Shown here: positions 16,022 to 25,789 of the stretch, piece after piece
Layout of the letters: the number at the start of each line of letters is the position of its first letter
Position numbering within the stretch: position 1 is the stretch's first letter
NCBI RefSeq assembly: GCF_018129685.1
Contig: NZ_JAFCLG010000004.1
Location: 1 to 64,000, forward strand
Origin: Bradyrhizobium manausense
GTDB lineage: Bacteria > Pseudomonadota > Alphaproteobacteria > Rhizobiales > Xanthobacteraceae
DNA: 64,000 nt
Direction: 5' to 3'
The notes under the pieces: model-generated
The model's input: only the letters and a program-made list of their open reading frames with translations
The model's database searches: none
Told to the model about the DNA's origin: nothing
Program-made: the position numbers and the translations under genes

Positions 16022-16100
16022 ATAATTCGAGAGGGATGGTTACGCCGGGCAAGGGGCTGCCTCGCGTATCGTGTCATGCGGCAACCGACGTGAGGTCACC

Positions 16101-17333
16101 ATGAGCGAGCAAGTGCAGCCGACAAGCGGCGATCCGCTGTTCAACCCGCTGGCGCCGGACTTCATCCGCAATCCCTATCCGCATTACGAGCGGCTGCGCA
16201 CGATCGATCCGATCCACGTCACGCCGTTCGGTCAGTTCGTCGCCAGCCGCCATGCCGATGTCAGCCTGGTGATGCGCGACAAGCGCTTCGGCAAGGATTT
16301 CGTCGAGCGCACCAAGCGCCGCTATAGCCCCGAGATCATGAACGAGCCGGTGTTCCGCAGCATGAGCCACTGGATGCTGCAATCCGATCCTCCCGATCAC
16401 ACCCGCCTGCGTGGCCTCGTCGTGAAGGCCTTCACCGCCCGCCGCGTCGAGGACATGCGGCCGCGCATCCAGCAGATCGTCGATCAGACCATCGATGCCG
16501 TGATGGATCGCGGCCGGATGGATCTGATCGAGGACTTTGCCTTCCGCCTTCCAGTCACCATCATCTGCGAGATGCTCGGCATTCCCGAGGATCACCGCGA
16601 GGTTTTCTACAAGAGCTCGCGCGATGGCGGCCGGCTGCTCGAACCGGTGCCGATGTCGCCGGAGGAGATCGCCAAGGGCAACGCCGCCAACATGATGGCG
16701 CAGATGTACTTCCAGCAGCTGTTCGAACTGCGTCGCCGCTCTTCCGGAGACGACCTCACCACCCAGCTGGTGCAGGCCGAGGAAGACGGCAACAAGCTCA
16801 CCAATGAGGAACTGACCGCCAACATCATCCTGCTGTTCGGCGCCGGCCATGAGACGACGGTCAATCTGATCGGCAACGGCTTGCTCGCGCTCCACCGCAA
16901 TCCGGAGCAGCTCGCCCTTCTGAAAGCGCGGCCGGACCTGATGGTCAATGCGATCGAGGAGTTCCTGCGCTACGATTCGTCAGTGCAGATGACCGGGCGC
17001 GTTGCGCTGGAGGAGATCGACGATCTCGGCGGCAAGACCATTCCGAAGGGGGAGACCGTGCTCTGCCTGCTCGGCTCGGCCAATCACGACCCGGCGGTCT
17101 ATCCCGATCACCCCGACAGGCTCGACGTGACCAGGCCGAACGTCCGGCCGCTGTCGTTCGGCGGCGGCATCCATTTCTGCCTGGGGGCCCAATTGGCGCG
17201 CATCGAGGCCGAGATCGCCATCGCCACGCTGCTGCGGCGGCTGCCGGATCTGCGGATCGACGACGTCGAGAACCCGGAATGGCGTCCGACCTTCGTGCTG
17301 CGGGGGCTGAAGCAGCTTCCCGCCAGTTGGTAA
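16101..17333 (+). CDS. cytochrome P450
   Basis: 410 residues, a soluble bacterial class I P450. Landmarks: I-helix FGAGHETTVN (oxygen activation), EEFLRYD (ExxR of the K helix), and the heme loop SFGGGIHFCLGAQLARIE with its cysteine thiolate ligand. It oxidises an unknown small substrate and would need a ferredoxin and reductase; none are encoded nearby. I chose the ATG at 16101 because family proteins start near there (SGDPLFNPLAPDFIRNPYPHYERLR). The divergent TetR gene is its probable regulator. Confidence 0.95.
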   Translation: MSEQVQPTSGDPLFNPLAPDFIRNPYPHYERLRTIDPIHVTPFGQFVASRHADVSLVMRDKRFGKDFVERTKRRYSPEIMNEPVFRSMSHWMLQSDPPDHTRLRGLVVKAFTARRVEDMRPRIQQIVDQTIDAVMDRGRMDLIEDFAFRLPVTIICEMLGIPEDHREVFYKSSRDGGRLLEPVPMSPEEIAKGNAANMMAQMYFQQLFELRRRSSGDDLTTQLVQAEEDGNKLTNEELTANIILLFGAGHETTVNLIGNGLLALHRNPEQLALLKARPDLMVNAIEEFLRYDSSVQMTGRVALEEIDDLGGKTIPKGETVLCLLGSANHDPAVYPDHPDRLDVTRPNVRPLSFGGGIHFCLGAQLARIEAEIAIATLLRRLPDLRIDDVENPEWRPTFVLRGLKQLPASW

Positions 17334-17476
17334 GGCCTGAGACATTAACCTCCGCGCGCAACAGTCGCTGTGACTTCGCCACACTTCCCCCTATATAAGG
17401 GGCTGTTCCGGCGCGCCTGAAGCTTGGTTGTGAGCTTGGGTTTGACCCGGGTGCCGGTTTGGCCGAGGGGAGACCC

Positions 17477-20400
17477 GTGCAGACGACGCTGCTCGGATTG
17501 GCGATTGCCTTTATCTTGGCGCTGCTCGCCGCGCTGATCGGGCCCTACTTCATCGACTGGAACCAGTTCCGGCCCCAGTTCGAGGCAGAGGCGACCCGAA
17601 TCATCGGCGTCCCGGTGCGGGTCGCTGGCGAGCTCGACGCGCGGCTGTTGCCGGCCCCGACCGTGCGGCTGCGTTCGGTCACCTTCGGCGGCAACAACGA
17701 TCTCGGGCGCCTGCGCGCCGACAAGCTCGACGTGGAGTTCAGCCTGAGCTCGCTGATGCGGGGCGAATGGCGCGCCACCGAGCTGACGGTTGGCGGCATG
17801 GCCGTCGATCTTGGTCTCGACGCCAAGGGCAAGGTGGATCTGCCGTCGACCGCGAGCGGCACCTTCAACCTCGCTTCGCTTGCCATCGAGCGGCTGAACC
17901 TCACCGGCCGCATCGCCCTTCACGATGCCGCCAGCCGCTCGACGCTCGAGCTCAACGACATCGTCTTCTCCGGCGACGTGCGCTCACTTGCCGGCTCGGT
18001 GCGGGGCGATGGTGGTTTTTCCGCTCATGGGGTGCGCTATCCCTTCCGCGTCTCGTCCGGTCCCAGCCCCGACGGCAGCGCCACCCGCCTTCACCTCAAT
18101 GTCGATCCCGGCGAGCGGGCGATCCTGGCCGATCTCGAAGGCGTCCTCGCCTTCGACAACCGCCTGCCGAAATTCGATGGCGCGCTGACGCTGGCGGTGC
18201 CACCACCGAAGAAGCCGGGCGAGGCGGGGCCGACGCCCTGGAAGCTGACGGCAAAACTCAAGGCCGATCCGGCCGGCGCCAAATTCGACCAGATCGACGC
18301 GAGCTTCGGCCCCGAAGACGCGGCGCTCAAGGTTGGCGGCGTCGGTGACCTCAGGTTTGGGGCCTCGCCGCTGCTGCGCGCAGTGCTGTCGGCGCGCCAG
18401 GTCGATGTCGACAAGCTCGCCGGCCGGGACGATGCCGAGCCGCTGCGCATCCTGCCGGCGCTGCGCGCGGGCCTTGCCGCGATCCCGCAGGCGCCGATCC
18501 CGGCGCAGATCGAGTTCAACTCCGACCAGATCATGCTGGGCGGCCGTCCGCTCCAGAACATCACGACCGAATTGCAGACCGACGGCCGGTCCTGGACCTT
18601 CCAGCGGCTCGAGCTGCGCGCGCCCGGCACGACGCAGGTCTCTCTCAACGGTGCCACGCCCGGTGCCGACAGTTTCAGCGGCCGCCTCAGCGTCGAGTCC
18701 TCCGATCCCGATACGCTGGTGGCCTGGCTGCAGGGCCGCAACGAGGTCATCAGGCGCAGCACGCGACAGCTGCGCCTCTCCGGTGACGTGACGATCGCCG
18801 CCAACCATCTCGCCATCGACAAGCTGAAAGCCGACATCGAGGGCGGCACTGTCGAAGGCCGTATCGCCTTCGTCCAGACCGGCGCAGCCAAGGGCTCGCG
18901 CGTCGATGCCGAGCTGAAGGCCGACCGTCTCGACCTCGATGCTGCTACGAGTTTCGTTCGCGCGCTCGCTGGCTCGCAGGGCGAATGGCCCGAAGAAGCA
19001 AAACTCTCGCTCGACATTGCCCGGGCGATCTCGGCCGGCCAGGAGCTGCAGCGGTTTTCGGCCGGGCTCGCCTACGATCCGAAGAGCATCGCTCTCGATC
19101 GCCTGAAGTTCGATCAGGCCGGCGGCGTGTCCGTTGATGGTGGCGGAAATCTCGATCGGGTCAATTCGCAGGGAAGGTTCGTGCTGGACATGACGGCGGC
19201 TTCGCTGCGGCCGATGGCCTCCATCGTCGAAACGCTGTCGCCCGCATGGTCGCAGCGTCTTCTGGCGATCGATTCCGCCTCGGGATCGTCGACCGCAAGT
19301 CTGGTGCTCGACCTCGGCGCCGACAAGAAGGGGGATAGTGGCCACCGCTCGGCCCTGGCCCAGCTCGATTTCGCGACGCCGCAAGTGACAGGCCATCTTC
19401 AGGCAACAGCCGAGCCTCCGTTGTCCGATCTTCGCGGGCTCGATTTCGATGCCCTCTCCCGCAACGAGTTCACCGTCGATGCGCGGATGTCGGCCCCGCG
19501 CGGCAGCACCTTGCTGGCTGTCCTCGGTCTCGATCGCGCGGTTGCGGCGGGTGAGGGCGCATCCCGCATCGAAGGCCGGTTGAGCGGCGCCTGGCGCAAG
19601 CCGATGCAACTGAACGCAAAGCTCAGCGGTGGCGGACTGGATGCGGATGCGCAAGGCAGCGTCGAATTGTCGGAGCCGAAGGGCAGTGCGAGCGTGCATA
19701 TGCGCAACGCCAATCTCGCGCCGCTGTTCGGAGCCAGCCCCGCCGACAAATCGGCTCAGAGCGTGAGCCTGTCCTCCCGCCTCACGCTCTCGGGCAATCG
19801 CCTGACCTTCGACGATCTCGACAGCACCGCATCCGGCTCGCATCTGCGCGGCCATCTCGCCATGACGCTCGACCAGGAGAAGAGTGTCGATGGCGAAATC
19901 GGCCTGGACACGCTCGATCTCGTGCCTGCTCTGGCGCTGGCCATCGGTGCCGCCGGGCGCGACAGCGGCGAGCCGCTCGGCGCAGGCCTCGTCACCGGCT
20001 GGCGTGGCCGCGTCGCGTTCCAGGCACTGCGCGGCAGCCTGCCTGATGGAATCGAGCTGCGTCCGTTCAGCGGCACGCTCCGGAGCGACGGTCAGTCGCT
20101 CGCGCTCGATGCGCTCAAGGGCGGCGTTGGCGGCGGCGAGATGACCGCGAGCCTGGATGCGCGCAACGGCGCAGGCGGTCTTGCGCTCAATGCGCATCTC
20201 GATCTGACCAATGTCGATGCGGCCTCGTTGCGCTACCGTGGTCTCGCGCTGCCGAAGGGGCGCGCCTCGGTGCAGATGACGCTGACGAGCCAGGGCCGCA
20301 GCGTGTCGGCCCTGACCGGCGCGCTCGCCGGCAATGGCACGGTGACGCTCGACTCGGCCGAGATCAACGGCCTCAATCCGCGCGCCTTCGAGATCGCCAT

Positions 20401-21106
20401 CCGCGCCAGCGACGGCGGCCAGGTGAGCGACGACGCCAGGCTGCGCCAGCTGGTCGAGCCCGCCTTGTCGGCGGCTCCGATCGCGATCGCTTCGGCCCAG
20501 ATCGCGTTCACGATCCGCGACGGCCGCCTGCGCGTCGGCGCGACTCCGCTCGAAGCCAGGAACGCACGCGCCATCGTCTCGGGCGGTTACGACATTCCGG
20601 CCGACCAGGCCGACATCCGCGCCAGCCTGACGCCGATCATGACCGGCCTCTCCGGCGCACCGCCGGAAATCCAGCTGTTTGCGGCCGGCCCCCCCGACAA
20701 GCTCAGCCGTACTGTCGATTTGACGCCGCTGTCGTCGTGGCTTGCCGTGCGCACGATTGATCGCGAGACTCGTCGCCTCGATGCCATCGAGCGTGGCGAG
20801 CCGCCGCCGGCGACCGCCGCGCTGCCGACACTGGTCTCGCCCGAGCCCGAGCCCGCACCTGCGCTGACCGACGTGCCGATGCCTGGTCGCGATCCCCGCC
20901 GCGCCCCGCCGAGGCCCAGGGTTGAACCCAAGGCCGCTCCGTTGCCGAAGCCTCCGCTTGCCGCGCCCGCGGTACCGAGCCCGCCGCTGGCAAGCCAGCA
21001 AGTCGCGCCGCTGCCACCGCCCATCGACGTGCGTCCCGCCCCGGGGCCGCCGCCCCCAAAACCCCGGCCCAAGCCGCCGCTGGTCCTGACGCCGTCGAAT
21101 CCGTAA
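17477..21106 (+). CDS. AsmA-family protein, very large
   Basis: About 1209 residues. An N-terminal membrane helix (LLGLAIAFILALLAALIGPYF, 5-25) anchors a long repetitive beta-rich periplasmic region typical of AsmA proteins (FDWNQFRPQFEAEAT-like start, ADKLDVEFSLSSLMRGEW, C-terminal DIRASLTPI). Members of this group take part in lipid transport and outer-membrane homeostasis. The final 110 residues are mostly proline-rich (PPPKPRPKPP). The start is GTG at 17477 with GAGGGGAG just upstream; a TTG at 17459 is less likely. The opposite strand also stays open for over 1000 codons, which reflects codon bias and not a gene. Confidence 0.9.
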   Translation: MQTTLLGLAIAFILALLAALIGPYFIDWNQFRPQFEAEATRIIGVPVRVAGELDARLLPAPTVRLRSVTFGGNNDLGRLRADKLDVEFSLSSLMRGEWRATELTVGGMAVDLGLDAKGKVDLPSTASGTFNLASLAIERLNLTGRIALHDAASRSTLELNDIVFSGDVRSLAGSVRGDGGFSAHGVRYPFRVSSGPSPDGSATRLHLNVDPGERAILADLEGVLAFDNRLPKFDGALTLAVPPPKKPGEAGPTPWKLTAKLKADPAGAKFDQIDASFGPEDAALKVGGVGDLRFGASPLLRAVLSARQVDVDKLAGRDDAEPLRILPALRAGLAAIPQAPIPAQIEFNSDQIMLGGRPLQNITTELQTDGRSWTFQRLELRAPGTTQVSLNGATPGADSFSGRLSVESSDPDTLVAWLQGRNEVIRRSTRQLRLSGDVTIAANHLAIDKLKADIEGGTVEGRIAFVQTGAAKGSRVDAELKADRLDLDAATSFVRALAGSQGEWPEEAKLSLDIARAISAGQELQRFSAGLAYDPKSIALDRLKFDQAGGVSVDGGGNLDRVNSQGRFVLDMTAASLRPMASIVETLSPAWSQRLLAIDSASGSSTASLVLDLGADKKGDSGHRSALAQLDFATPQVTGHLQATAEPPLSDLRGLDFDALSRNEFTVDARMSAPRGSTLLAVLGLDRAVAAGEGASRIEGRLSGAWRKPMQLNAKLSGGGLDADAQGSVELSEPKGSASVHMRNANLAPLFGASPADKSAQSVSLSSRLTLSGNRLTFDDLDSTASGSHLRGHLAMTLDQEKSVDGEIGLDTLDLVPALALAIGAAGRDSGEPLGAGLVTGWRGRVAFQALRGSLPDGIELRPFSGTLRSDGQSLALDALKGGVGGGEMTASLDARNGAGGLALNAHLDLTNVDAASLRYRGLALPKGRASVQMTLTSQGRSVSALTGALAGNGTVTLDSAEINGLNPRAFEIAIRASDGGQVSDDARLRQLVEPALSAAPIAIASAQIAFTIRDGRLRVGATPLEARNARAIVSGGYDIPADQADIRASLTPIMTGLSGAPPEIQLFAAGPPDKLSRTVDLTPLSSWLAVRTIDRETRRLDAIERGEPPPATAALPTLVSPEPEPAPALTDVPMPGRDPRRAPPRPRVEPKAAPLPKPPLAAPAVPSPPLASQQVAPLPPPIDVRPAPGPPPPKPRPKPPLVLTPSNP

Positions 21107-21139
21107 GGGTGAAGCAGCAAAAGCCCCAGGGCTCGACGC

Positions 21140-21164
21140 ACACCTCTCCCTCCGGCAGAGGTGT
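21140..21164. repeat. hairpin downstream of the AsmA gene
   Basis: ACACCTCT and AGAGGTGT form a perfect 8-bp stem with a 9-base loop, 33 nt after the AsmA stop. There is no T-tract, so termination is possible but not shown; it may be one more dispersed palindrome. Confidence 0.3.
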
Positions 21165-21338
21165 AGCACCTTGCGTGCCGGTAAACCCATTCCCCTGCAT
21201 TTGAACGAATTTTCCCCGGCAAAACTGATGTGACGATTTTACTCGATCCTCGCGTTTGTTCCCTAGCGTTGGCCCCAGAGGAATCCGGAGTCCTGCCCGC
21301 ATCAGCAGGATGGCTGTCCAAGAACTGGGGTTATCGAG

Positions 21339-22463
21339 ATGAACGGGGCGAACACGCTTCTGCAGGATCTGGACGACGCGATCGCGCGCGGCACGGACGA
21401 AAGCCGGGCGAAGGCGTTGTGGCATGCGACGGACCTTCTGATCACAGGTCGCTACGTCGACGACGACATCAGCATGTTCGGCGAGGTCATCGGCCGGCTT
21501 GCCGACGAGATCGAGGTCGAAGCCCGGGCGCAGCTCTCCGGATTGATGGCGGGTTGCGATCATGCTCCGCTCAACGTCATCGAGAAGCTCGCCCTGGACG
21601 ACGAGATCGAGGTCGCCGGCCCCGTGCTGCGCGACTCCAATCGCATCGGCGAGAAAGTGCTGGTCGAAAGCGCCATGACCAAGGGCCAGGCGCATCTGCT
21701 CGCGATCTCCCAGCGCGATACGATCGGCGAGGCCGTGACCGACGTTCTCGTCAAGCGTGGTAACCAGGAGGTTGTCACCTCGGTCGCCAGGAACGAGGGC
21801 GCGCGCTTCTCCGGCTCGGGCCTGTTGCACATGGTCCGTCGCGCCGAGGGAGATTCGATTCTTGCTGAACAACTTGGCCTGCGCAAGGACGTGCCGCGCC
21901 ACATCTTCCAGCAGCTCATTTCGAAGGCGTCGGAAGACGTCCGCCGCCGGCTCGAGACAGAGCGCCCGGAGATGATGTCGCAGATCCAGAGCTCGGTGAC
22001 CGAGGTCACCGGAGATCTGCAGTCCAAGTTCGGCCCCTCCTCGCGCAGCTATTTCGTCGCCAAGCGCTTGGTGACGACGCAGTACCGGCAGGGCAATCTC
22101 AACCAGGTTTCGATCTCGAACTATGCACGCCAGCATCGTTTCGACGAGGTCCAGATTGGCCTGTCGCTGCTGTCATCGCTGCCGGTCGACGTGATCGAGC
22201 GTGCGCTGATGGACCGCAATCGCGAGATGATCCTGGTGCTGTGCAAGGCGCTCGATTTCTCCTGGGACACGACGATGTCGTTGCTGTTCCTCGGCGCCAA
22301 GGATCATTTGATCACGGCGCGCGAGCTCCACGACAACGAGCGTGATTTCGGCAGGCTCAAGATCGAGACCTCACGCAGCATTCTGAAATTCTACCAGTCG
22401 CGCAAGAACAGCGCCGGCGCCGATCCCGCATCGGGTCGTCAGCCCGAGCTCCAGGTCCACTGA
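21339..22463 (+). CDS. DUF2336-domain protein
   Basis: 374 residues, a soluble all-helical protein with HEAT-like repeats typical of DUF2336. Recognisable segments are VIEKLALDDEIEVAGPVLRDSNRI, LLAISQRDTIGEAVTDVLVKRG and FDEVQIGLSLLSSLPVDVIERAL. The family is common in alphaproteobacteria and its role is unknown. The ATG at 21339 matches family starts. A small conserved-looking gene follows 25 nt downstream and is probably co-transcribed. Confidence 0.88.
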   Translation: MNGANTLLQDLDDAIARGTDESRAKALWHATDLLITGRYVDDDISMFGEVIGRLADEIEVEARAQLSGLMAGCDHAPLNVIEKLALDDEIEVAGPVLRDSNRIGEKVLVESAMTKGQAHLLAISQRDTIGEAVTDVLVKRGNQEVVTSVARNEGARFSGSGLLHMVRRAEGDSILAEQLGLRKDVPRHIFQQLISKASEDVRRRLETERPEMMSQIQSSVTEVTGDLQSKFGPSSRSYFVAKRLVTTQYRQGNLNQVSISNYARQHRFDEVQIGLSLLSSLPVDVIERALMDRNREMILVLCKALDFSWDTTMSLLFLGAKDHLITARELHDNERDFGRLKIETSRSILKFYQSRKNSAGADPASGRQPELQVH

Positions 22464-22488
22464 GCGGGAAATCGAGGGAGTATTTGCA

Positions 22489-22734
22489 ATGTTGCCTCAA
22501 TTCGGCACCGCGGTTCGCAAGAACAAGAGCCTCACCAACAACCTCGCCGCCGAGACGGGCGGGGCGGCTCCGGAAAAGGCCACGGTCGACGCCGCCTGGC
22601 TCGTGCTCGAAGCCGCCAACGATCTCGGCGATCACGCCGCGATCGAAGCCTGCCGCCGCGTCATCGACGCCGAGCTGAACGGCACGGTCGCCGCCAGCGC
22701 GGATACCGATCTTGTGCTGGGGTATTTCCGGTAG
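22489..22734 (+). CDS. small hypothetical protein in the DUF2336 operon
   Basis: 81 residues, helical and acidic in the second half (DAAWLVLEAANDLGDHAAIEACRRVIDAELNG). GGGAG lies about 8 nt before the ATG. No family recognised. The 25-nt spacing from the DUF2336 gene and clean codon use support a real gene that works with it. Confidence 0.7.
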   Translation: MLPQFGTAVRKNKSLTNNLAAETGGAAPEKATVDAAWLVLEAANDLGDHAAIEACRRVIDAELNGTVAASADTDLVLGYFR

Positions 22735-23073
22735 GAGCCGCAAGGCCCCACGTGTCCCGGTCGTATCGGCAGAAGGTCGATCCGGTCATTTGCAATCGTC
22801 GCGGAAGCGCGCGCCGGCTTTTTCGCGCCTCGCCGCGCGTCTTGCCCCATCTCTACCTTTGCGCTTATCTCCGGCATGATGTAGCTTCTGCTTGCGGGCG
22901 TCCGAAAGACGGCCGCGGGCAACGGGATTTGCGCGTTGTTCCCCGCATGAAAATTTCCGGAAGGCTCCCGGTGCGGCACACACAGTGCCATCCAGGGGCG
23001 GACGATTGCTGATTGCCAGGTAGCGACGGCACCGACGCCGTCATGACAGAGAGCTTCACGAGAATTGGAGCCG
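22735..23073. other. 339-base intergenic stretch
   Basis: No coding frame on either strand has convincing composition. GC-rich inverted segments occur around 22810-22850. I see no riboswitch or RNA gene that I can name. It must hold the promoter of the cytochrome gene. Confidence 0.35.
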
Positions 23074-24780
23074 ATGATGAAATTTGATGTGCGCGTATCA
23101 TTGATTGCCGTCGCAACCCTTCTCGCCACCGTCGTTTCCGCTTCGGCGCAGGACAAGCCTCAGGACAAGCCTCAAGACAAGCCGGCACAGGGTGGTCCGG
23201 TCCATCTGCAACAGGGCTGGAGCGATGAGACCGCCAATCAGTGGCATTTCATCTCGCAAGGCACGGCGCTGATTCCCTACGAATGGTTCGTCGCGCTGGA
23301 GCAGCCGGGGCAGCAGCCCGGGCAGACCGCGCTGATCAAGGCGCCCGACAATTTGCAGCGGCTGGGTTTCCTGACCGAGCCCGTCAGCACCGCCAATCCC
23401 GATGGCCTCGCCATCGGACTCTACAGCACGTCAGTGGATATTCCCGACGGCCGGCACGCCTGCTGGAAAGGCAATTGGCTTGGCCTTGGCTGCGCGGGCT
23501 GTCACACGGGCCAGGTCAGCTACCGTGGCCAGCAGATCCGCATCGAGGGCGGCCCTGCCCATATCGATATCGATTCATTCGTCGGGCAGCTGGTCGGGTC
23601 CATCGGCGCGGTTCTCATGAATCAGGATGGAGCTCAACAGCGCTTCCTGGCACGCGTGAAGGCGCCACTCGCCGACGTGCAGAGCGGATTGCAATGCTTC
23701 GGCGGCGTTTTGCAGGCGGCTGCCAAGTTCAACCAGATCGTCGGCGGGAATTCGGGCGATACGGCGGGCGGAGCGGGCAGGCTCGATGCGCACGGCGCCG
23801 GCCTGAACCAGCTTCTGGCGGGACCGTTCAGGCTGCCGGGCGACGTGACGGACATCGGCGAGACCAGAAACTACGCGCACCTCACCGCGCCGGTGCGATA
23901 TCCGGCGCTGTGGGATACGCCGCGCTTCAACTGGGTGCTGTACAACGCCTCGATCCGCCAGCCGCTGACGCGCAACATCGTCGAGGCGCTCGGTGTGCTC
24001 GCGCCGATCAAGCATGACGCGACGATGCTCGGACCCGACGTGATGCATGGGGTTCAGATGGATAACGTCGTCTGGGGGCAGCGCAAGCTGATGGAGCTGC
24101 GCTCCCCGCACTGGCCCGAGACCATTCTCGGCGCGCTCGACCAGAAGCGGGCCCTGCGCGGCCAGCTCGTCTATGTCAGCGCCTGCGCGAATTGCCACGA
24201 AGCCGCACCCTCTGATGCAGCAGCTTCCGATGCTTGCAGCGAGATCCAGGTCCCGCTGGTCGACCTCCGCCGGATCGGCACCGATCCCGAGCAGGCGATG
24301 ACGTTCAACCGCCGCAGGATCGCTTTGTCGAAGATCGGCGGGCCGGATGCGATGTCCAACTACAAGGCCGCCGAGGTTCTCACCGGAAACATCGCCGCAC
24401 AGTGGATCGGCAAGTCCAAGGAGAATGCGGCCCGCGCCGCCGAGATCAATTGCGGCCGTCCCAACCAGTACAGGGCGCCGCTGGCTTACCGGGCAAGGCC
24501 GCTCAACGGCATCTGGGCGATGGCGCCCTATCTGCACAACGGCTCGGTGCCGTCGCTGAACGATCTCCTGCTGCCGCCGGACCTGCGGCCGAAGACGTTC
24601 TATGTCGGCAATTGGGAGTTCGATCCCGAAATCGTGGGATACGATACCAAGGTCCGGACGCCGGGCGCGTTCCTGTTCGACACGACCATCCGTGGCAACT
24701 CGAACGCCGGTCACACTTACGGTACCGACATGACCGAGGACGATCGCAAGGCGCTGATCGAAATTCTCAAGACGCTCTGA
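23074..24780 (+). CDS. exported di-heme c-type cytochrome (cytochrome-c-peroxidase-like)
   Basis: About 569 residues. A signal peptide (VSLIAVATLLATVVSASAQ, cleavage near 26) is followed by a short QDKP repeat and a large periplasmic domain. Two heme sites are visible: CAGCH near 140 and CANCH near 371. The C-terminal APYLHNGSVPSLNDLLLPP segment is typical of di-heme peroxidase-like and related cytochromes, where the Met/His ligands lie. The substrate is unknown. Start ATG at 23074 (or the adjacent 23077) follows GGAG. It stands alone on this strand and converges with a methyltransferase gene. Confidence 0.85.
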   Translation: MMKFDVRVSLIAVATLLATVVSASAQDKPQDKPQDKPAQGGPVHLQQGWSDETANQWHFISQGTALIPYEWFVALEQPGQQPGQTALIKAPDNLQRLGFLTEPVSTANPDGLAIGLYSTSVDIPDGRHACWKGNWLGLGCAGCHTGQVSYRGQQIRIEGGPAHIDIDSFVGQLVGSIGAVLMNQDGAQQRFLARVKAPLADVQSGLQCFGGVLQAAAKFNQIVGGNSGDTAGGAGRLDAHGAGLNQLLAGPFRLPGDVTDIGETRNYAHLTAPVRYPALWDTPRFNWVLYNASIRQPLTRNIVEALGVLAPIKHDATMLGPDVMHGVQMDNVVWGQRKLMELRSPHWPETILGALDQKRALRGQLVYVSACANCHEAAPSDAAASDACSEIQVPLVDLRRIGTDPEQAMTFNRRRIALSKIGGPDAMSNYKAAEVLTGNIAAQWIGKSKENAARAAEINCGRPNQYRAPLAYRARPLNGIWAMAPYLHNGSVPSLNDLLLPPDLRPKTFYVGNWEFDPEIVGYDTKVRTPGAFLFDTTIRGNSNAGHTYGTDMTEDDRKALIEILKTL

Positions 24781-24789
24781 GCGGCCCGC

Positions 24790-25629
24790 TCAGTCCTTGC
24801 GGCAGGTGAAGCAGTAATAGGGGCAGGTGCCGTTCGCGAACGAGGCGTGCAATTGCGTGCCCGGAATGCCCGCGAATTCGTGCGAGACACCGAGCAGCAC
24901 CCGCGGCACGATCTCGTCCGCCAGTGCCGTTCGCCGCGCGCCGTCGAGCTCCAGCGCGCGCGCGACATTGGGCGTGATGTCGTCCTCGCCGACAAGGCGC
25001 AGGCGCGATTGCTGCAGGGACTCGCGCGGAAATACATCCTTCGAGGAATCCTCGAAACACGCCATCAGGAATGCGCCGCCCGGCCTGAGCACGCGGTGCA
25101 CCTCGTCCAGAAAGCGTCCCATGTCGCCATAATGCTGCGCGCTCTCGACGTTGATCACGACGTCGAAGCTCTCGTTCGCGAACGGCAGGCTCAGCGCATT
25201 GCCGACCCGGAATGCGAGGTTGCCCTGGTCGGCATAGCGCGCCTTGCTGAAGCGGATCGCCGGCTTGCAGATGTCGAGCCCGGTGTAACTGCGCGGGCCG
25301 AGATATCGCGCGATGTAGGACGCGCCGCCGCCGCGGCCGCTGCCGACCTCCAGCACATCCTTGCCTTCGATCGCAGCTCCCGATGCCACGTGATGGTAGA
25401 GCTGGATCGCATAGCGATCGGGCTCGTCGGCGGCCTGCAGCGCGACCTGCTCGCCGCTCAGCGAGGCGTAGCCGTAATTGAGGAAGCGGATCGCGGCGTC
25501 CCGGTCGAGGTTGCTGAGCAGGGAGTACCAGGCGTTGGTGAAAAGCTGCCGCGCGGCGCGCGAATAAAACAGTTTTACGACGGCCGAATGTATCGGGTTT
25601 GTCGCTGTCGGATACGGATCCTGCCTCAC
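24790..25629 (-). CDS. class I SAM-dependent methyltransferase
   Basis: 279 residues. The Rossmann fold begins near residue 90 with KDVLEVGSGRGGGASYIARYLG (motif I), then YTGLDICKPAI (acidic residue for the SAM ribose), VGNALSLPFANESFDVVINVESAQHYGDM and HRVLRPGGAFL. The short C-terminal cysteine-rich end (GTCPYYCFTCRKD) is unusual. It resembles methyltransferases acting on lipids or polyketides, but the substrate cannot be assigned. It converges with the cytochrome gene and is divergent from the cyclase gene. Confidence 0.88.
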   Translation of the reverse strand: MRQDPYPTATNPIHSAVVKLFYSRAARQLFTNAWYSLLSNLDRDAAIRFLNYGYASLSGEQVALQAADEPDRYAIQLYHHVASGAAIEGKDVLEVGSGRGGGASYIARYLGPRSYTGLDICKPAIRFSKARYADQGNLAFRVGNALSLPFANESFDVVINVESAQHYGDMGRFLDEVHRVLRPGGAFLMACFEDSSKDVFPRESLQQSRLRLVGEDDITPNVARALELDGARRTALADEIVPRVLLGVSHEFAGIPGTQLHASFANGTCPYYCFTCRKD

Positions 25630-25727
25630 GGATGAATACTCTCACGCGAAAATGGGGAACGCTTCCAGCATGAAACATGGGCCGGCGCGTTCGATGCGTC
25701 AACAATGGCGACGCTTGCGTGCCACGA

Positions 25728-25755
25728 TTGACTTCATTCCGACGGGGGCTATACT
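25728..25755 (+). promoter_or_regulatory. sigma-70-like promoter of the cyclase gene
   Basis: TTGACT and TATACT are separated by 16 bases, about 35 nt before the start codon. It is one of the best matches to a housekeeping promoter in the window. Confidence 0.5.
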
Positions 25756-25789
25756 TTAAGTTTAGTACAGATAATGCTGGACCCGCGTG

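Noticed and set aside
17984..21190. Minus-strand open frame of 1068 codons opposite the AsmA gene
   Set aside because: It is the mirror of a real gene with strong GC third-position bias. Its translation has no family features and its composition is Arg/Gly/Ala-rich, as for antisense frames.
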